From the NCBI GenBank assembly GCA_003024985.2, contig PXIH01S0000150.1: DNA of 64,000 nt; one strand, written 5' to 3'. The DNA comes from Euperipatoides rowelli. Taxonomy: Eukaryota; Onychophora; Udeonychophora; Euonychophora; Peripatopsidae. The first letter of the stretch is position 1. The number at the start of each line of letters is the position of its first letter. This document shows, one piece after another, positions 10,280 to 19,886 of this stretch. The translations under genes were made by a program, and so were the position numbers. Under the pieces are notes generated by a model that was given only the letters and a program-made list of their open reading frames with translations, searched no databases and had not been told where the DNA came from.

Positions 10280-10666
10280 TTAATTAAAAAAACTACCAAT
10301 TATTTTATAAACATCAATATCATAAACTATTTTTAAATCCCTATCTTTAAAATTTCCTTCTAATTCTCTTTGAAAAAGTTCAACACCTTTCTCTTTAACT
10401 TTTTTTTCAAAATTCAATTCCACTATATTTAAAGTTAAAATCTCAATAATAACTAAATATCCTCTCCCATAAATTGAACCATAACCAGCTGTAAAGCTTG
10501 TTGTTACTCTAAAAAGTCCATCCATAGACCCATTAGCAGCTACTCCACGTAGAGACCTATTAGGATAAATTTCATATTCTTTCCCGAATTCATCTTCAAG
10601 CAAACTATCAACTTTCAAACATACTTTAAATAATTTTTGCTCAAATTCTTTAAAGTCAGGTTGCAT
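10280..10666 (-). CDS. Conserved hypothetical protein downstream of mutS2
   Basis: The protein has 128 residues, no signal peptide and no membrane segment. The central part (SFTAGYGSIYGRGYLVIIEILTL) looks like a beta-rich core, flanked by helices. It overlaps the end of mutS2 by 11 bases, so its translation is probably coupled to mutS2. It corresponds by position to BB0097. I do not recognise a family and make no functional claim. Confidence 0.75.
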   Translation of the reverse strand: MQPDFKEFEQKLFKVCLKVDSLLEDEFGKEYEIYPNRSLRGVAANGSMDGLFRVTTSFTAGYGSIYGRGYLVIIEILTLNIVELNFEKKVKEKGVELFQRELEGNFKDRDLKIVYDIDVYKIIGSFFN

Positions 10667-13028
10667 TATCTATAAGCTCCACTATTGTTTTCCCACTTCC
10701 TCCTTGTTCAAGAGAAGCGAAATAATACTTTTTAACAAAACTACTTTTCTTCAAAAAATCATGAACTAACTTTTGCAAATGCCCTTCTCCCTTTCCATGC
10801 AATATTTCAAACTTATTAATTCGTTCAAGAAGCATAACATCTACCTGCTCCACTAAAACTTCAATTGCCTGGTTAACTCGCATACCTCTTATATTAATAG
10901 TAAGATTATTCAGCTTGCTACTTGTTTCTACACTGTAAGTTACACTTCCTTGTGTCAAAGATTTTTTTATGCCTTCATTATGTTCTATTATTTTAGTTAA
11001 ATTTTCAAAAGGAACTATAAGTTTAAAAACACCCATACCAATAACAAAATTTTTTCCACGAATACCTATTACCTCGCCTTTGACATTCAAGTTTTTAATC
11101 TTTACTTTATCACCTATTACTAACTCTTTTTTTAAAACTATTCTTTGTTTTAATTCTTTTATTCTATCATTTTTAGAAGACATATTTTCCTTCAGATATG
11201 AAATAAATTGCTTACTATCTTTGTCATCTAAATTCTTTGCCTCAGTAATAAAATTAAGATTCTCAAGTTGCTGCCTAGCTTTCCTGAAAAAAAGTACTTG
11301 TTCTTCAATAAGCCTTTCTTCTAAATCTAACTCCTTACTAATAAGGTTATTTTGTAAATCTTTTATTTTTTTTTGCTCTATCAATAATAAAGATTGTTCT
11401 TTTTGTAACAATTTCTCTTTGTTGTAAAGTTCCTTTTCCCTCAAAATTAACCTATCTAAAATACTATTAGTTTCTGTTTTACTCAAAGAATAAATTTCAC
11501 TAGCCCTATTAAGCATATCCTCATTAACCAAACTATTGCGTGCAACAACAAAAGCATAACTATCACCTGGTAATCCAAAAATTAACTTATAACTTGGGCT
11601 CATAATTTCCTTATTCATTTCCATGCTAGCATTTACCACATTATCATGTGTATAAGCAAAATATTTAAGAGCACTATAATGAGTTGTTAATAAAATATAA
11701 GGATTAATTTTAATTAAATGCTCAAGTATTGCAACAGCTAAAGCTTGACCTTGTTCAATATCAGTTCCAGAACAAAATTCATCAAAAATAACTAAACTAT
11801 TCCTAGTAGATTTTTTTAAAATATAAGCAATATTAGTCATATGAGCAGAGAATGTTGAAAGAGAACTACTAATTGATTGCTCATCTCCAATATCAATTAA
11901 AATATTATCAAAAATCTTAAATTCACTCTCCTCTGAAACAGTAATTGGAATTCCAAATTGAAACATTGCACTTAAAAGCGCAATAGTTTTCAAAGTCACT
12001 GTTTTGCCTCCAGCATTTGGACCAGTAACTACTATACAGCGTTTATTATCAGGATCAAAGCTTATTTTAATAGGATTTTTTATTAAAGGGTGAGTTGCTG
12101 CAATTATTTTAAGCTTATCACTAACTTTAGGAAATATCCCTTTAGTTTTAATACCATAAATTGCTCTTGCTTTTAAAGAATCATAATATAAAAAATTGTA
12201 ATACAGTTTCTTAAAATTTTTAATATTGTAATGAAGTTTATTAGACAATTGTTTTAAAACTTGTATAACAATCTTTTCCCTTTCAAATTTCAAATAATTT
12301 AATTCATTATTTTGTGTAACTACTTCATTAGGTTCAATGTAAAGCGTCTCGCCTGTTTTAGAACTTGAAAGTATGTTACCTGGAAGACGACCTTTAAAAT
12401 TAGCCTTTAAAGCTAAGGCATATCTTTCAAATTTAAAATAAACTGCCCCAGAAGATAAATATTCTATTCTATTATCCACTATATTTTTTAATTGTTTCTC
12501 TATTCTCTTATCTAGAACTTTAATTTTAAAATTAATATCATCATATTGTTTAACCACACCATGCTTAAGTTTTAACTCATTTATATCTACATGTTTTTTT
12601 AAGATATTTAGAAGTTCATACATACTTGAATCAAAGCACAACAAGTTAAGTAAATTTTCAAAATAACTCATTGGAATGGATTTTATTAAATTCTCTTTTT
12701 GAAATTTAAAAAAAGAGGATATATTAAATAATTCCTTTAGAAATAAAATTATATTTTTAAATTCTTCCAAATTAATAAATGAATTTTCTTTTTCTAAACG
12801 TTCTAAGCTAGATTTTATGCTTTCTAAATTTGAATCTGGGTAATCAATATAAGTTTCATAAAAATATTTAATAATAAAAACACTAAAAATTAAATTTTCA
12901 AGATCCTCTTTTTTAGTGTTTATTTTTTGCTGTTTTAATACCTCTATAGTATCAGAAATAGATACATATTCAAAAAGTTGTTCCAAAATTTTATAAAAAT
13001 CTATCTTAACTATAAAATCATTTTCCAT
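10656..13028 (-). CDS. mutS2: MutS2 endonuclease/ATPase
   Basis: MutS2 binds branched DNA or collided ribosomes and carries an Smr nuclease domain. It has no role in mismatch repair proper. The ABC-type ATPase core has the P-loop GPNAGGKT near residues 336-343, FDEFCSGTD (Walker B) and the following switch histidine region LTTHY. A long coiled coil (residues ~520-640) leads to a KOW-like segment and the C-terminal Smr domain with LHGKGEGHLQKL near residue 741. Length 790 is normal. It overlaps rsgA by 11 bases. Confidence 0.95.
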   Translation of the reverse strand: MENDFIVKIDFYKILEQLFEYVSISDTIEVLKQQKINTKKEDLENLIFSVFIIKYFYETYIDYPDSNLESIKSSLERLEKENSFINLEEFKNIILFLKELFNISSFFKFQKENLIKSIPMSYFENLLNLLCFDSSMYELLNILKKHVDINELKLKHGVVKQYDDINFKIKVLDKRIEKQLKNIVDNRIEYLSSGAVYFKFERYALALKANFKGRLPGNILSSSKTGETLYIEPNEVVTQNNELNYLKFEREKIVIQVLKQLSNKLHYNIKNFKKLYYNFLYYDSLKARAIYGIKTKGIFPKVSDKLKIIAATHPLIKNPIKISFDPDNKRCIVVTGPNAGGKTVTLKTIALLSAMFQFGIPITVSEESEFKIFDNILIDIGDEQSISSSLSTFSAHMTNIAYILKKSTRNSLVIFDEFCSGTDIEQGQALAVAILEHLIKINPYILLTTHYSALKYFAYTHDNVVNASMEMNKEIMSPSYKLIFGLPGDSYAFVVARNSLVNEDMLNRASEIYSLSKTETNSILDRLILREKELYNKEKLLQKEQSLLLIEQKKIKDLQNNLISKELDLEERLIEEQVLFFRKARQQLENLNFITEAKNLDDKDSKQFISYLKENMSSKNDRIKELKQRIVLKKELVIGDKVKIKNLNVKGEVIGIRGKNFVIGMGVFKLIVPFENLTKIIEHNEGIKKSLTQGSVTYSVETSSKLNNLTINIRGMRVNQAIEVLVEQVDVMLLERINKFEILHGKGEGHLQKLVHDFLKKSSFVKKYYFASLEQGGSGKTIVELIDNAT

Positions 13029-13944
13029 AAATTTTATACTTCTTCAATTCTTCTACAATTCTTATATAACTTGCATATCTTATGTGAGAAATTTTTTTAT
13101 TAACTTCTAACCTCACGTTACAACCTGGTTCATTTAAATGCAAACAGGTATTAAACTTACAAATTCCTTCAAGAGCATTAATTTCTTTAAAGTAATATCT
13201 AACTTCATTGTAAGGAATAGTTTCAATTCCAAGTTCTTTAATACCTGGTGTATCAATTACAATAAAATCCTCAACAAAAATAGACAAAGCGTAAACTGTT
13301 GTGTGTTTTCCTCTTGCATATCTTAAAGAAATATCTTTTGTAACTTGAATAGCTCGTTTAGATAAAGTATTAATTAATGAAGACTTACCAACACCTGACT
13401 GTCCCAAAAAAACAGTTCTTTTTAATTTTAAAAATTCTTTTAAAATAGTTACACCATTGTTTTTTAAAGCTGAAAGTTTAAGCACAATATAACCAATTCG
13501 CTTATAAATCTCTATTAATTCATGATTTTCCTCTTTAATACCCTTATCTATTTTATTAATCACAATAATTGGGTTAATGTTTTGTTCCTCTGCTATGATT
13601 AAACAACGATCCAAAAAAGCAGTTTTAAGTTCAGGTACATTTGCTGAAACTATTATTAATATAATATCAAAATTTGCAGCAATGGTTTGTCTTACTTCAC
13701 TTTTTTTATTATATCTCCAAAGAACATTCTTCCGTTCTAATCTTTCCAAAATATAAGCCTTATTTGCTTTATAGTCATAAACATTAACAATAACAAAATC
13801 TCCACAAACTAGAGGATTATGATCATTTGCCACATTTTGCAAGACTTTGCCTTTAATGATAGCCTCGTACTGCAATCCTGTATCGACAGACTTAACAGCA
13901 TATATATTATTAATGCCCCAAAGGATTTCACATTTAAGCTTCAA
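13018..13944 (-). CDS. rsgA: Ribosome small-subunit GTPase RsgA (YjeQ), circularly permuted
   Basis: RsgA checks 30S maturation. The permuted motif order is clear: NKID comes first, then the P-loop GQSGVGKSS near residue 180, then DTPGIKELG. The C-terminal zinc knuckle has the Cys/His/Cys pattern of CKFNTCLHLNEPGC. I place the start at a TTG at 13944, because AAGGGG lies six bases upstream of it. A TTG seven codons further upstream (13965) has no such site and would overlap murI by 32 bases instead of 11. The gene is translationally coupled to murI and mutS2. Confidence 0.93.
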   Translation of the reverse strand: MKLKCEILWGINNIYAVKSVDTGLQYEAIIKGKVLQNVANDHNPLVCGDFVIVNVYDYKANKAYILERLERKNVLWRYNKKSEVRQTIAANFDIILIIVSANVPELKTAFLDRCLIIAEEQNINPIIVINKIDKGIKEENHELIEIYKRIGYIVLKLSALKNNGVTILKEFLKLKRTVFLGQSGVGKSSLINTLSKRAIQVTKDISLRYARGKHTTVYALSIFVEDFIVIDTPGIKELGIETIPYNEVRYYFKEINALEGICKFNTCLHLNEPGCNVRLEVNKKISHIRYASYIRIVEELKKYKIYGK

Positions 13945-14755
13945 ATAAAACCCCTTGAAATTCAAGAGTATATCTTAAGCATAAATCTTTATAGAACTCT
14001 AGCTTATCTTTTTTTGTCAAATATAGTTTTCTTGAATGATTAGTACCTTGTTGCCCCCTACCTTTAAGTTCTTGAAAAAGCTTAGAAACTATTTCCTTTC
14101 TATTATCATAAATATAAATCTCTAGGAACTCTTGAATTAAGTCCTTAATATGAAAATAATGCGTACAGCCAAGATATAATAAATCATATTTTTTTTCTTT
14201 TATTTCCCTGCTAAGTTCTTTAAGAAAATTTAAAGCTTTTTTCTCATAATTTTTTCCATATTCAACAAATTGGACGAGCTCACTGGCAATTTTTGTATCT
14301 AAATTCTTATACAGTTTCTCTTGATTTTTTACATAAACACTATTAATTGTAGTTTTTGTTCCCAACAACAAAATGTTTCTTGTAAAATAGTCTTTTAAAG
14401 CTAGAATGTTTGGTAATGTGAAAATCACAGGACAGTCTAATTTTAAAACACTATGTAAACTAACAGAAGCTGTATTACAAGCAAAAACTATAGCTTGTAT
14501 ATTATATATAACCTTTAATTTCTGTATTAAATGAGCAATTTGTTCCTCAATAAATTGCTCATTTTTTTCACCATAAGGAAAGTTTTTATTATCAGCAATA
14601 TAAATATAAATATTATTTGGTAATTCTTTTACAAGATAAGAAAAATAAGTAAGGCCTCCAACACCTGAATCCCATATTATTATTACTTCTTTTTTATGAC
14701 AATCGAACATAGTACTTAATATAAATTTTAATATATTTTCTCTCAATATCTTCAT
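13934..14755 (-). CDS. murI: Glutamate racemase
   Basis: MurI interconverts L- and D-glutamate for peptidoglycan. The motifs are DSGVGGL near the N-terminus, the first catalytic cysteine in FACNTAS (about residue 93) and the second in LGCTHY (about residue 197). The first ~22 residues precede the usual start of the fold, so an internal ATG at 14710 is an alternative start. Neither start has a good Shine-Dalgarno sequence. It is the first gene of the murI-rsgA-mutS2 cluster and is divergent from asnS. Confidence 0.95.
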   Translation of the reverse strand: MKILRENILKFILSTMFDCHKKEVIIIWDSGVGGLTYFSYLVKELPNNIYIYIADNKNFPYGEKNEQFIEEQIAHLIQKLKVIYNIQAIVFACNTASVSLHSVLKLDCPVIFTLPNILALKDYFTRNILLLGTKTTINSVYVKNQEKLYKNLDTKIASELVQFVEYGKNYEKKALNFLKELSREIKEKKYDLLYLGCTHYFHIKDLIQEFLEIYIYDNRKEIVSKLFQELKGRGQQGTNHSRKLYLTKKDKLEFYKDLCLRYTLEFQGVLFEA

Positions 14756-14838
14756 AGTGTTAATATTTATTTTAAGTTATAATATCTTTAATGCAGATAT
14801 TGATAAATCTTAACTAAAATTGAAGTTTTTAGGATCAC

Positions 14839-16227
14839 ATGCTTAAGAGTATAAAAGAAATTTTATCAAACCCACAAATAAATGAAAAAATAATTATTAA
14901 AGGATGGGTGAAAACTAAAAGAAATAATGGAAAAATTACATTTGTTGAAATTAATGATGGTTCAAAACTAAAAGGAATACAAGTAGTTTTTAATGAAGAA
15001 AAACAAAAATTTAATGAGACTACAATGAAAGAACTAACAACAGGTACTAGTGTTGAAGTTAAAGGAAGCTTAGTAACAAGTCCCGCAAAAGAACAAATTT
15101 ATGAACTAATTGCTGAAAATTTTAAAATAATAGGAACAGCCAATCCAGAAGAATACCCATTACAGAAGAAAAAACATTCATTTGAGTTCTTAAGGGACAT
15201 AGCTCATTTACGAATGAGAACTAATACATTTGGAGCTATTACACGTGTGAGAAGTAAGTTAGCTTTTAAAATACATGAATATTTTCAAAAAAATGGTTTT
15301 TTTTATATTAACACTCCTATTATAACACCAAATGATGGAGAAGGTGCAGGACAAATGTTTAGCGTTTCAACCTTAAATCTTGAAGAACTTGGAGAAAATA
15401 AAACAAAACTTGATTCTAAAAATGACTTTTTCGGTAAAAAAGCCTATTTAACAGTCACAGGACAGCTTTATGGAGAAGCTTGTGCTATGGCTATGTCAAA
15501 AATATATACATTTGGTCCTACATTTCGAGCAGAAAATTCAAATACAGTAAGACATGTTTCAGAATTTTGGATGATTGAACCAGAAGTTGCTTTTTATGAA
15601 CTTGATGATAATATCAAGCTAGCAGAAGATTTTTTAAAATACATAATTAAAAAAACTCTAGAAGAATGCAATGAGGATATGGAATTTTTTGATAACTGGA
15701 TTGAAAAAGGAATAATAAACAAGCTAGAAAGTACGGTAAGTTCTAATTTTGAAATAATAACATACAAAGAAGCTATTCAGCAGCTAGAAAAAGCAAATAA
15801 TAACTTTGAACTAAAACCTTTTTGGGGCATTGATTTACAAACAGAACATGAGAGATACTTAACAGAAAAAATTATTAAAGGACCTGTTGTTATAATAGAT
15901 TATCCAAAAGATTTTAAAGCTTTTTATATGAAAATGAATGAAGATAACAAAACTGTAAAAGGAATGGATATTTTAGTTCCCAAAATAGGTGAAATAGTTG
16001 GAGGAAGTGAAAGAGAAGTTAACCTTGAAAAATTACAAAAAAGAATGATAGAATTAAATTTAGAAACAAAGCTTTATGATTGGTACATAGACTTAAGAAG
16101 ATTTGGAAGTGTACCTCACTCAGGTTTTGGACTAGGATTTGAAAGACTTTTGCAATATATTACAGGATTATCTAATATAAGGGATGTTATTTCTTTTCCC
16201 AGAACGCCTAAAAATCTTAGTTTTTAA
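14839..16227 (+). CDS. asnS: Asparaginyl-tRNA synthetase
   Basis: This class IIb aminoacyl-tRNA synthetase charges tRNA-Asn. The N-terminal OB-fold anticodon-binding domain covers residues ~1-110 (IIIKGWVKTKRNNGKITFVEINDG). The catalytic domain has motif 2 (FRAENSNTVRHVSEFWMIEPE) and motif 3 (GFGLGFERLLQYITG). The 462-residue length is usual. AGGA precedes the ATG by four bases. Confidence 0.97.
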   Translation: MLKSIKEILSNPQINEKIIIKGWVKTKRNNGKITFVEINDGSKLKGIQVVFNEEKQKFNETTMKELTTGTSVEVKGSLVTSPAKEQIYELIAENFKIIGTANPEEYPLQKKKHSFEFLRDIAHLRMRTNTFGAITRVRSKLAFKIHEYFQKNGFFYINTPIITPNDGEGAGQMFSVSTLNLEELGENKTKLDSKNDFFGKKAYLTVTGQLYGEACAMAMSKIYTFGPTFRAENSNTVRHVSEFWMIEPEVAFYELDDNIKLAEDFLKYIIKKTLEECNEDMEFFDNWIEKGIINKLESTVSSNFEIITYKEAIQQLEKANNNFELKPFWGIDLQTEHERYLTEKIIKGPVVIIDYPKDFKAFYMKMNEDNKTVKGMDILVPKIGEIVGGSEREVNLEKLQKRMIELNLETKLYDWYIDLRRFGSVPHSGFGLGFERLLQYITGLSNIRDVISFPRTPKNLSF

Positions 16228-16241
16228 CTTAAGGAGATTTT

Positions 16242-16994
16242 ATGAAAATTTTTAATAAAATATTAATAATAATATTAACTTTTATCTCAACAAATCTATC
16301 TGCTAAGTTTGACTATGAAAATCATACTAAAATCTTATCAAATGTAGAAAATGAAATAAAAAATAGCACTGATATAAATCTTGATTTTGATAGTATTACC
16401 AAATCTTTAGAAAAAAAAACACAAAGAAAATCTAACACTTTCTTAATAGAAAATGAAAATTATAACAAAACACCAAAAATTACAAGCAATAATAATATTA
16501 AACTAAAAACACTATTAGATCCTGAAAAACAGCCTTTAGTAAAAATTAAAAAATCAGATAAGATTAAATATCCAAACTCAGGAGAAGTACATATAAATAA
16601 CAATAACAATAAGGTTGTAAATTATAATAATATAAATTATAGCATAAATAATGATTTAAATACATTTAATAATACAAGTCCTAAAGTCTTAGAAAAAATA
16701 AAGTCTAATAACATAATAATTGAAAAAATAAAGTCTAATAACATAATAATTAAATCAAAATCCAGCTTACTCTATTATATTAAGGTATATAAAAATTCAA
16801 ACAATGATAATTTTTATCTAATAAAAAATCTAAAAATAGATAGTTTAAGGCTTAATCATAAAGATGATTGCCTTATAATTGGACCTATTTTAAAAGATAA
16901 CTTAGGTATCGTCACACAAACAATTAACAATAACGGTTATCATCTATTTGAATATATAAAAAGAGATAAAAACTATGGAAATACTACATTTTAA
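16242..16994 (+). CDS. Exported Asn-rich hypothetical protein
   Basis: The 250-residue protein starts with a signal peptide (hydrophobic residues 7-20, likely cleavage after Ser-Ala at 20-21). The mature part to about residue 180 is low-complexity, dominated by Asn, Lys and Ile, and probably unstructured. The last ~70 residues (LLYYIKVYKNSNNDNFYLIKNL onward) look folded. It follows asnS by 14 bases with a good AAGGAG site, so the two probably form one operon. Its end overlaps the convergent phosphoribosyltransferase gene by 11 bases. It corresponds by position to BB0102. No function is assigned. Confidence 0.8.
   Translation: MKIFNKILIIILTFISTNLSAKFDYENHTKILSNVENEIKNSTDINLDFDSITKSLEKKTQRKSNTFLIENENYNKTPKITSNNNIKLKTLLDPEKQPLVKIKKSDKIKYPNSGEVHINNNNNKVVNYNNINYSINNDLNTFNNTSPKVLEKIKSNNIIIEKIKSNNIIIKSKSSLLYYIKVYKNSNNDNFYLIKNLKIDSLRLNHKDDCLIIGPILKDNLGIVTQTINNNGYHLFEYIKRDKNYGNTTF
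16692..16751 (+). repeat. Perfect tandem 30-bp repeat inside the Asn-rich protein gene
   Basis: Two identical 30-base units encode EKIKSNNIII twice in frame. The repeat lies at the junction between the low-complexity linker and the C-terminal domain and could change copy number without breaking the frame. Confidence 0.9.
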
Positions 16995-17574
16995 ACAAAG
17001 ATTTCAATATATTATAAAGTTCATCATCTGACTCATTAAAGTTAAGCTCATACTCTGATTCTTCTAACCCTATTAATTCATGATTTTTATACTGTATCCA
17101 ACAGTTACTACTGCATCCAGTATATTTGTTACAATAATAATCAGGAGAAAAGTTTATATTAGATTCATGTTCTTTATAATCATAAACTGCTATCTTAATA
17201 TCTTTTTCTCTTACACCATTTTGTATTATTTGCTCTTTTAAGTACTTAAGTGTCCTCCCTGTATCAAATATATCATCAACTAATAAGATCTTATCACCCT
17301 TCCTTAAGTATTTAGGGTCGTAAGTCCACCCATCTACAACTATTGATTTTTGCTGATGTGGAGTATCATAAGACCTTGCCACAACAGCAGCATAAAAAAG
17401 AGGTTTTTCTTTTTTAATAAATTTAAAAACCTCACTTATTATATTCCCAAGGTATGCTCCTCCTCTTAAAGAGACATATAAAAAATCTGGAATAAAGCCA
17501 TCTTTATAAATTTTATAAGCAAGTTTAATGCCTTGAATACGTATGTTTTCATAAGAAATAAATTTTTTTAACAT
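16984..17574 (-). CDS. Phosphoribosyltransferase-family protein
   Basis: Type I phosphoribosyltransferases bind PRPP through a motif of two acidic residues followed by a loop, seen here as ILLVDDIFDTGRTLKYL at about residues 95-110. An upstream RGGAYLGNII motif corresponds to the first loop of the fold. The closest remembered annotation for this position (BB0103) is a purine/xanthine-type phosphoribosyltransferase. The Cys-rich segment CNKYTGCSSNCW near residue 150 is unusual for this family. The substrate base is not predictable here. The gene is downstream of htrA and has a GGAGG site. Confidence 0.85.
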   Translation of the reverse strand: MLKKFISYENIRIQGIKLAYKIYKDGFIPDFLYVSLRGGAYLGNIISEVFKFIKKEKPLFYAAVVARSYDTPHQQKSIVVDGWTYDPKYLRKGDKILLVDDIFDTGRTLKYLKEQIIQNGVREKDIKIAVYDYKEHESNINFSPDYYCNKYTGCSSNCWIQYKNHELIGLEESEYELNFNESDDELYNILKSLFKM

Positions 17575-17628
17575 TCAAAACCTCCTAATAAAAAAATATA
17601 ATTATATATATAAAACTATGATACTCAA

Positions 17629-19107
17629 CTAAAAAGAGATTATAACAATATTATTATCCCTTAATATAGTATATGTATTTTTACCAAGATTAAGTGAAGC
17701 GTAAAACTCCTTTAGGCTTACTATGTTTTTTGTATTAACAGCCGTTATTATATCTCCTGATTTAAGTTCTTTGCCTAATTTTGAACTTTTTTTAGAATGA
17801 AACCTGTCAAATACTACCCCTTGTATCCAATTTCTTAGACTTAGTTGTTGTCTAACTTCATCAGTTAAAGGATATACAAAAAACCCTGGTATTGCTTTTG
17901 AATTATTATTATCAAAATACTTATCCTCAGGCCTTATAGCTAATTTTACATTAATAATTTTTGTTTCTTTCCCTCTCAGTATTTTTACATTTACTTTCTC
18001 ATTTGCATAAAAATCTTCTAAATATTGAACTAAGTCTTGATAAGATTTCATCTTAACACTATTAATTCCAATTATACAATCTCCAGGTCTAATACCTGCT
18101 TTAAAAGCTGGAGAATCCAAATATACAGAACTTACTAATGCTCCTTCTATGGACTTATCACTTTCAATCCCTAAACTTTTAAATACTTCCATATCTTTTG
18201 GATTTATAGAATAATAAGATAAAATCCCTAGCCATGCTTGTTCTATTTTTGTTCCTTTTAAAAGATTATCAATTGAAGATCTAGAACTATTAACAGGAAT
18301 TGCAAAACCAAGTCCAACATTACCACCAGATGGTGTAGCTATCCAAGTATTAATTCCAATTACTTGTCCATTAAGATCAACAAGAGGTCCTCCTGAATTA
18401 CCTTGATTAATAGCAGCATCTGTTTGAATAAACACATTACGTGTTTGTAAATTTGGATTAGCTGATCTATGAAGCCCACTTATGATTCCTGCTGTTACTG
18501 TAAAGCTAAATTCAAGAGGACTACCTATAGCCATTACCCAATCTCCTATCTCAAGCTTATCACTATCACCCAGTTCAGCAATTTTAATATCTTTATCAGT
18601 TGACTCAAAACTTATTAATGCAATATCTTTCTTTTGATCCCTTCCTACTATAGTACCTTTATAATTATTTTTATTATACAAAACTACTTCTATCTCTAAT
18701 TCTGTTGCATGACTTGGTAGTATATGATTATTAGTAAGAGCATAATATCTTTTATTATTTTTTTTATCTTGACCAATTATAACTCCTGAACCTGCCCATG
18801 TATTTTTTCTCTCTATATCTAAGTCAGGAATATCAAAAAAGAAAAAAGAAAATTGACTTTGTTTTTTTACCATTCCAGTAGAGTGAATTTCAATAACAGA
18901 TGGCAAAACCTTTTTAGCAACATCTCTAAAAGATTCTTGCAGGACTTGAATAGAACTATTTTTTTCCTCAGCAAGTACTATACTATTCTTATTTAGGCTC
19001 AAATATTGTAAGCCAATAAAAAAACCAATTATTAAAGTTAATAAACTTAAACAAAATATAGAAAAAAAATTTTTCTTCACTTGAAAACCTCCAATAATAT
19101 CATCCAT
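17629..19107 (-). CDS. htrA: HtrA/DegP-type periplasmic serine protease
   Basis: HtrA degrades or refolds damaged envelope proteins. An N-terminal hydrophobic segment (residues ~15-32) is a signal or anchor. The catalytic triad is visible as His in TNNHIL (about 126), Asp in KKDIALISF and Ser in GNSGGPL (about 237). Two PDZ domains follow (GIRPGDCIIGINSVKM and ELKSGDIITAVNTKNI). Length 492 fits Borrelia HtrA. The gene is followed by the phosphoribosyltransferase gene and preceded closely by map. Confidence 0.96.
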   Translation of the reverse strand: MDDIIGGFQVKKNFFSIFCLSLLTLIIGFFIGLQYLSLNKNSIVLAEEKNSSIQVLQESFRDVAKKVLPSVIEIHSTGMVKKQSQFSFFFFDIPDLDIERKNTWAGSGVIIGQDKKNNKRYYALTNNHILPSHATELEIEVVLYNKNNYKGTIVGRDQKKDIALISFESTDKDIKIAELGDSDKLEIGDWVMAIGSPLEFSFTVTAGIISGLHRSANPNLQTRNVFIQTDAAINQGNSGGPLVDLNGQVIGINTWIATPSGGNVGLGFAIPVNSSRSSIDNLLKGTKIEQAWLGILSYYSINPKDMEVFKSLGIESDKSIEGALVSSVYLDSPAFKAGIRPGDCIIGINSVKMKSYQDLVQYLEDFYANEKVNVKILRGKETKIINVKLAIRPEDKYFDNNNSKAIPGFFVYPLTDEVRQQLSLRNWIQGVVFDRFHSKKSSKLGKELKSGDIITAVNTKNIVSLKEFYASLNLGKNTYTILRDNNIVIISF

Positions 19108-19118
19108 ATTTATTATAA

Positions 19119-19874
19119 TTAAATTTCTGTAAGAATCAAAGGCTTACCTTCTACAACTGCTATAGTATGCTCAAAATGAGCTGAATAGCTTTTATCACTA
19201 GTAACCACAGTCCAACCATCCTTTAAAACCGCCACATTTCCTGTCCCAAGATTTACCATAGGTTCAATTGCAAGCACCATCCCTTCTTGAATACTTAGAT
19301 TTGAAAGAGATGGTAAATAATAATTAGGAATATTAGGTTCCTCATGCAAATCATGTCCAATACCATGACCTGTATAGTCTTTGACTATACCAAAGTGAAA
19401 AAATTCTATATAAGTTTCAATTGCCTTAGAAATATCAAGTATTCTATTCCCAACACAAGCCTTTTCAATCCCCTTATATAAAGCTGCTTTTGTAACTTGC
19501 AAAAGCCTTTCAACATTCTCAGAAACTATACCTATCTTGAAAGTTCTAGCCATATCTCCATAATACCCATCCAAAGCGACACCACAATCAATACTAACCA
19601 CATCTCCACTCTTTAATCGTCTTGAACTCGGAATACCATGAATAACTTCATCGTTAATTGAAACACAAATAGAATTTTTAAAGCCATTATACCCCTTAAA
19701 AGCTGGCTTGGCACCATTCTTAACAATAAAATCAAAAGCTATTTTATCAAGCTCATTTGTAGAAATACCAACTTGAAGATACTTCTCAATTTCTTTTAAA
19801 GTAAAAGCTAACAACTTACAAGCCTGTCTTATTTTATTTATTTCTGTTCTAGATTTTAACTTCAATTTCTTCAT
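19119..19874 (-). CDS. map: Methionine aminopeptidase, type I
   Basis: Map removes initiator Met from new proteins. The dinuclear metal ligands appear in order: Asp in VSIDCGVALDGYYGD (two acids), His in TGHGIGHDLHE, Glu in LAIEPM and Glu in HFEHTIAV. The length of 251 is typical of the short type I form. It lies 12 bases upstream of htrA and 13 bases downstream of the TPR gene, in one minus-strand run. Confidence 0.97.
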   Translation of the reverse strand: MKKLKLKSRTEINKIRQACKLLAFTLKEIEKYLQVGISTNELDKIAFDFIVKNGAKPAFKGYNGFKNSICVSINDEVIHGIPSSRRLKSGDVVSIDCGVALDGYYGDMARTFKIGIVSENVERLLQVTKAALYKGIEKACVGNRILDISKAIETYIEFFHFGIVKDYTGHGIGHDLHEEPNIPNYYLPSLSNLSIQEGMVLAIEPMVNLGTGNVAVLKDGWTVVTSDKSYSAHFEHTIAVVEGKPLILTEI

Positions 19875-19886
19875 ATATCAATAATT

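Noticed and set aside
16612-16760. CRISPR-like array suggested by the repeated units in the Asn-rich gene.
   Set aside because: The two units are directly adjacent with no spacers, are in frame with the protein, and no cas genes are present.
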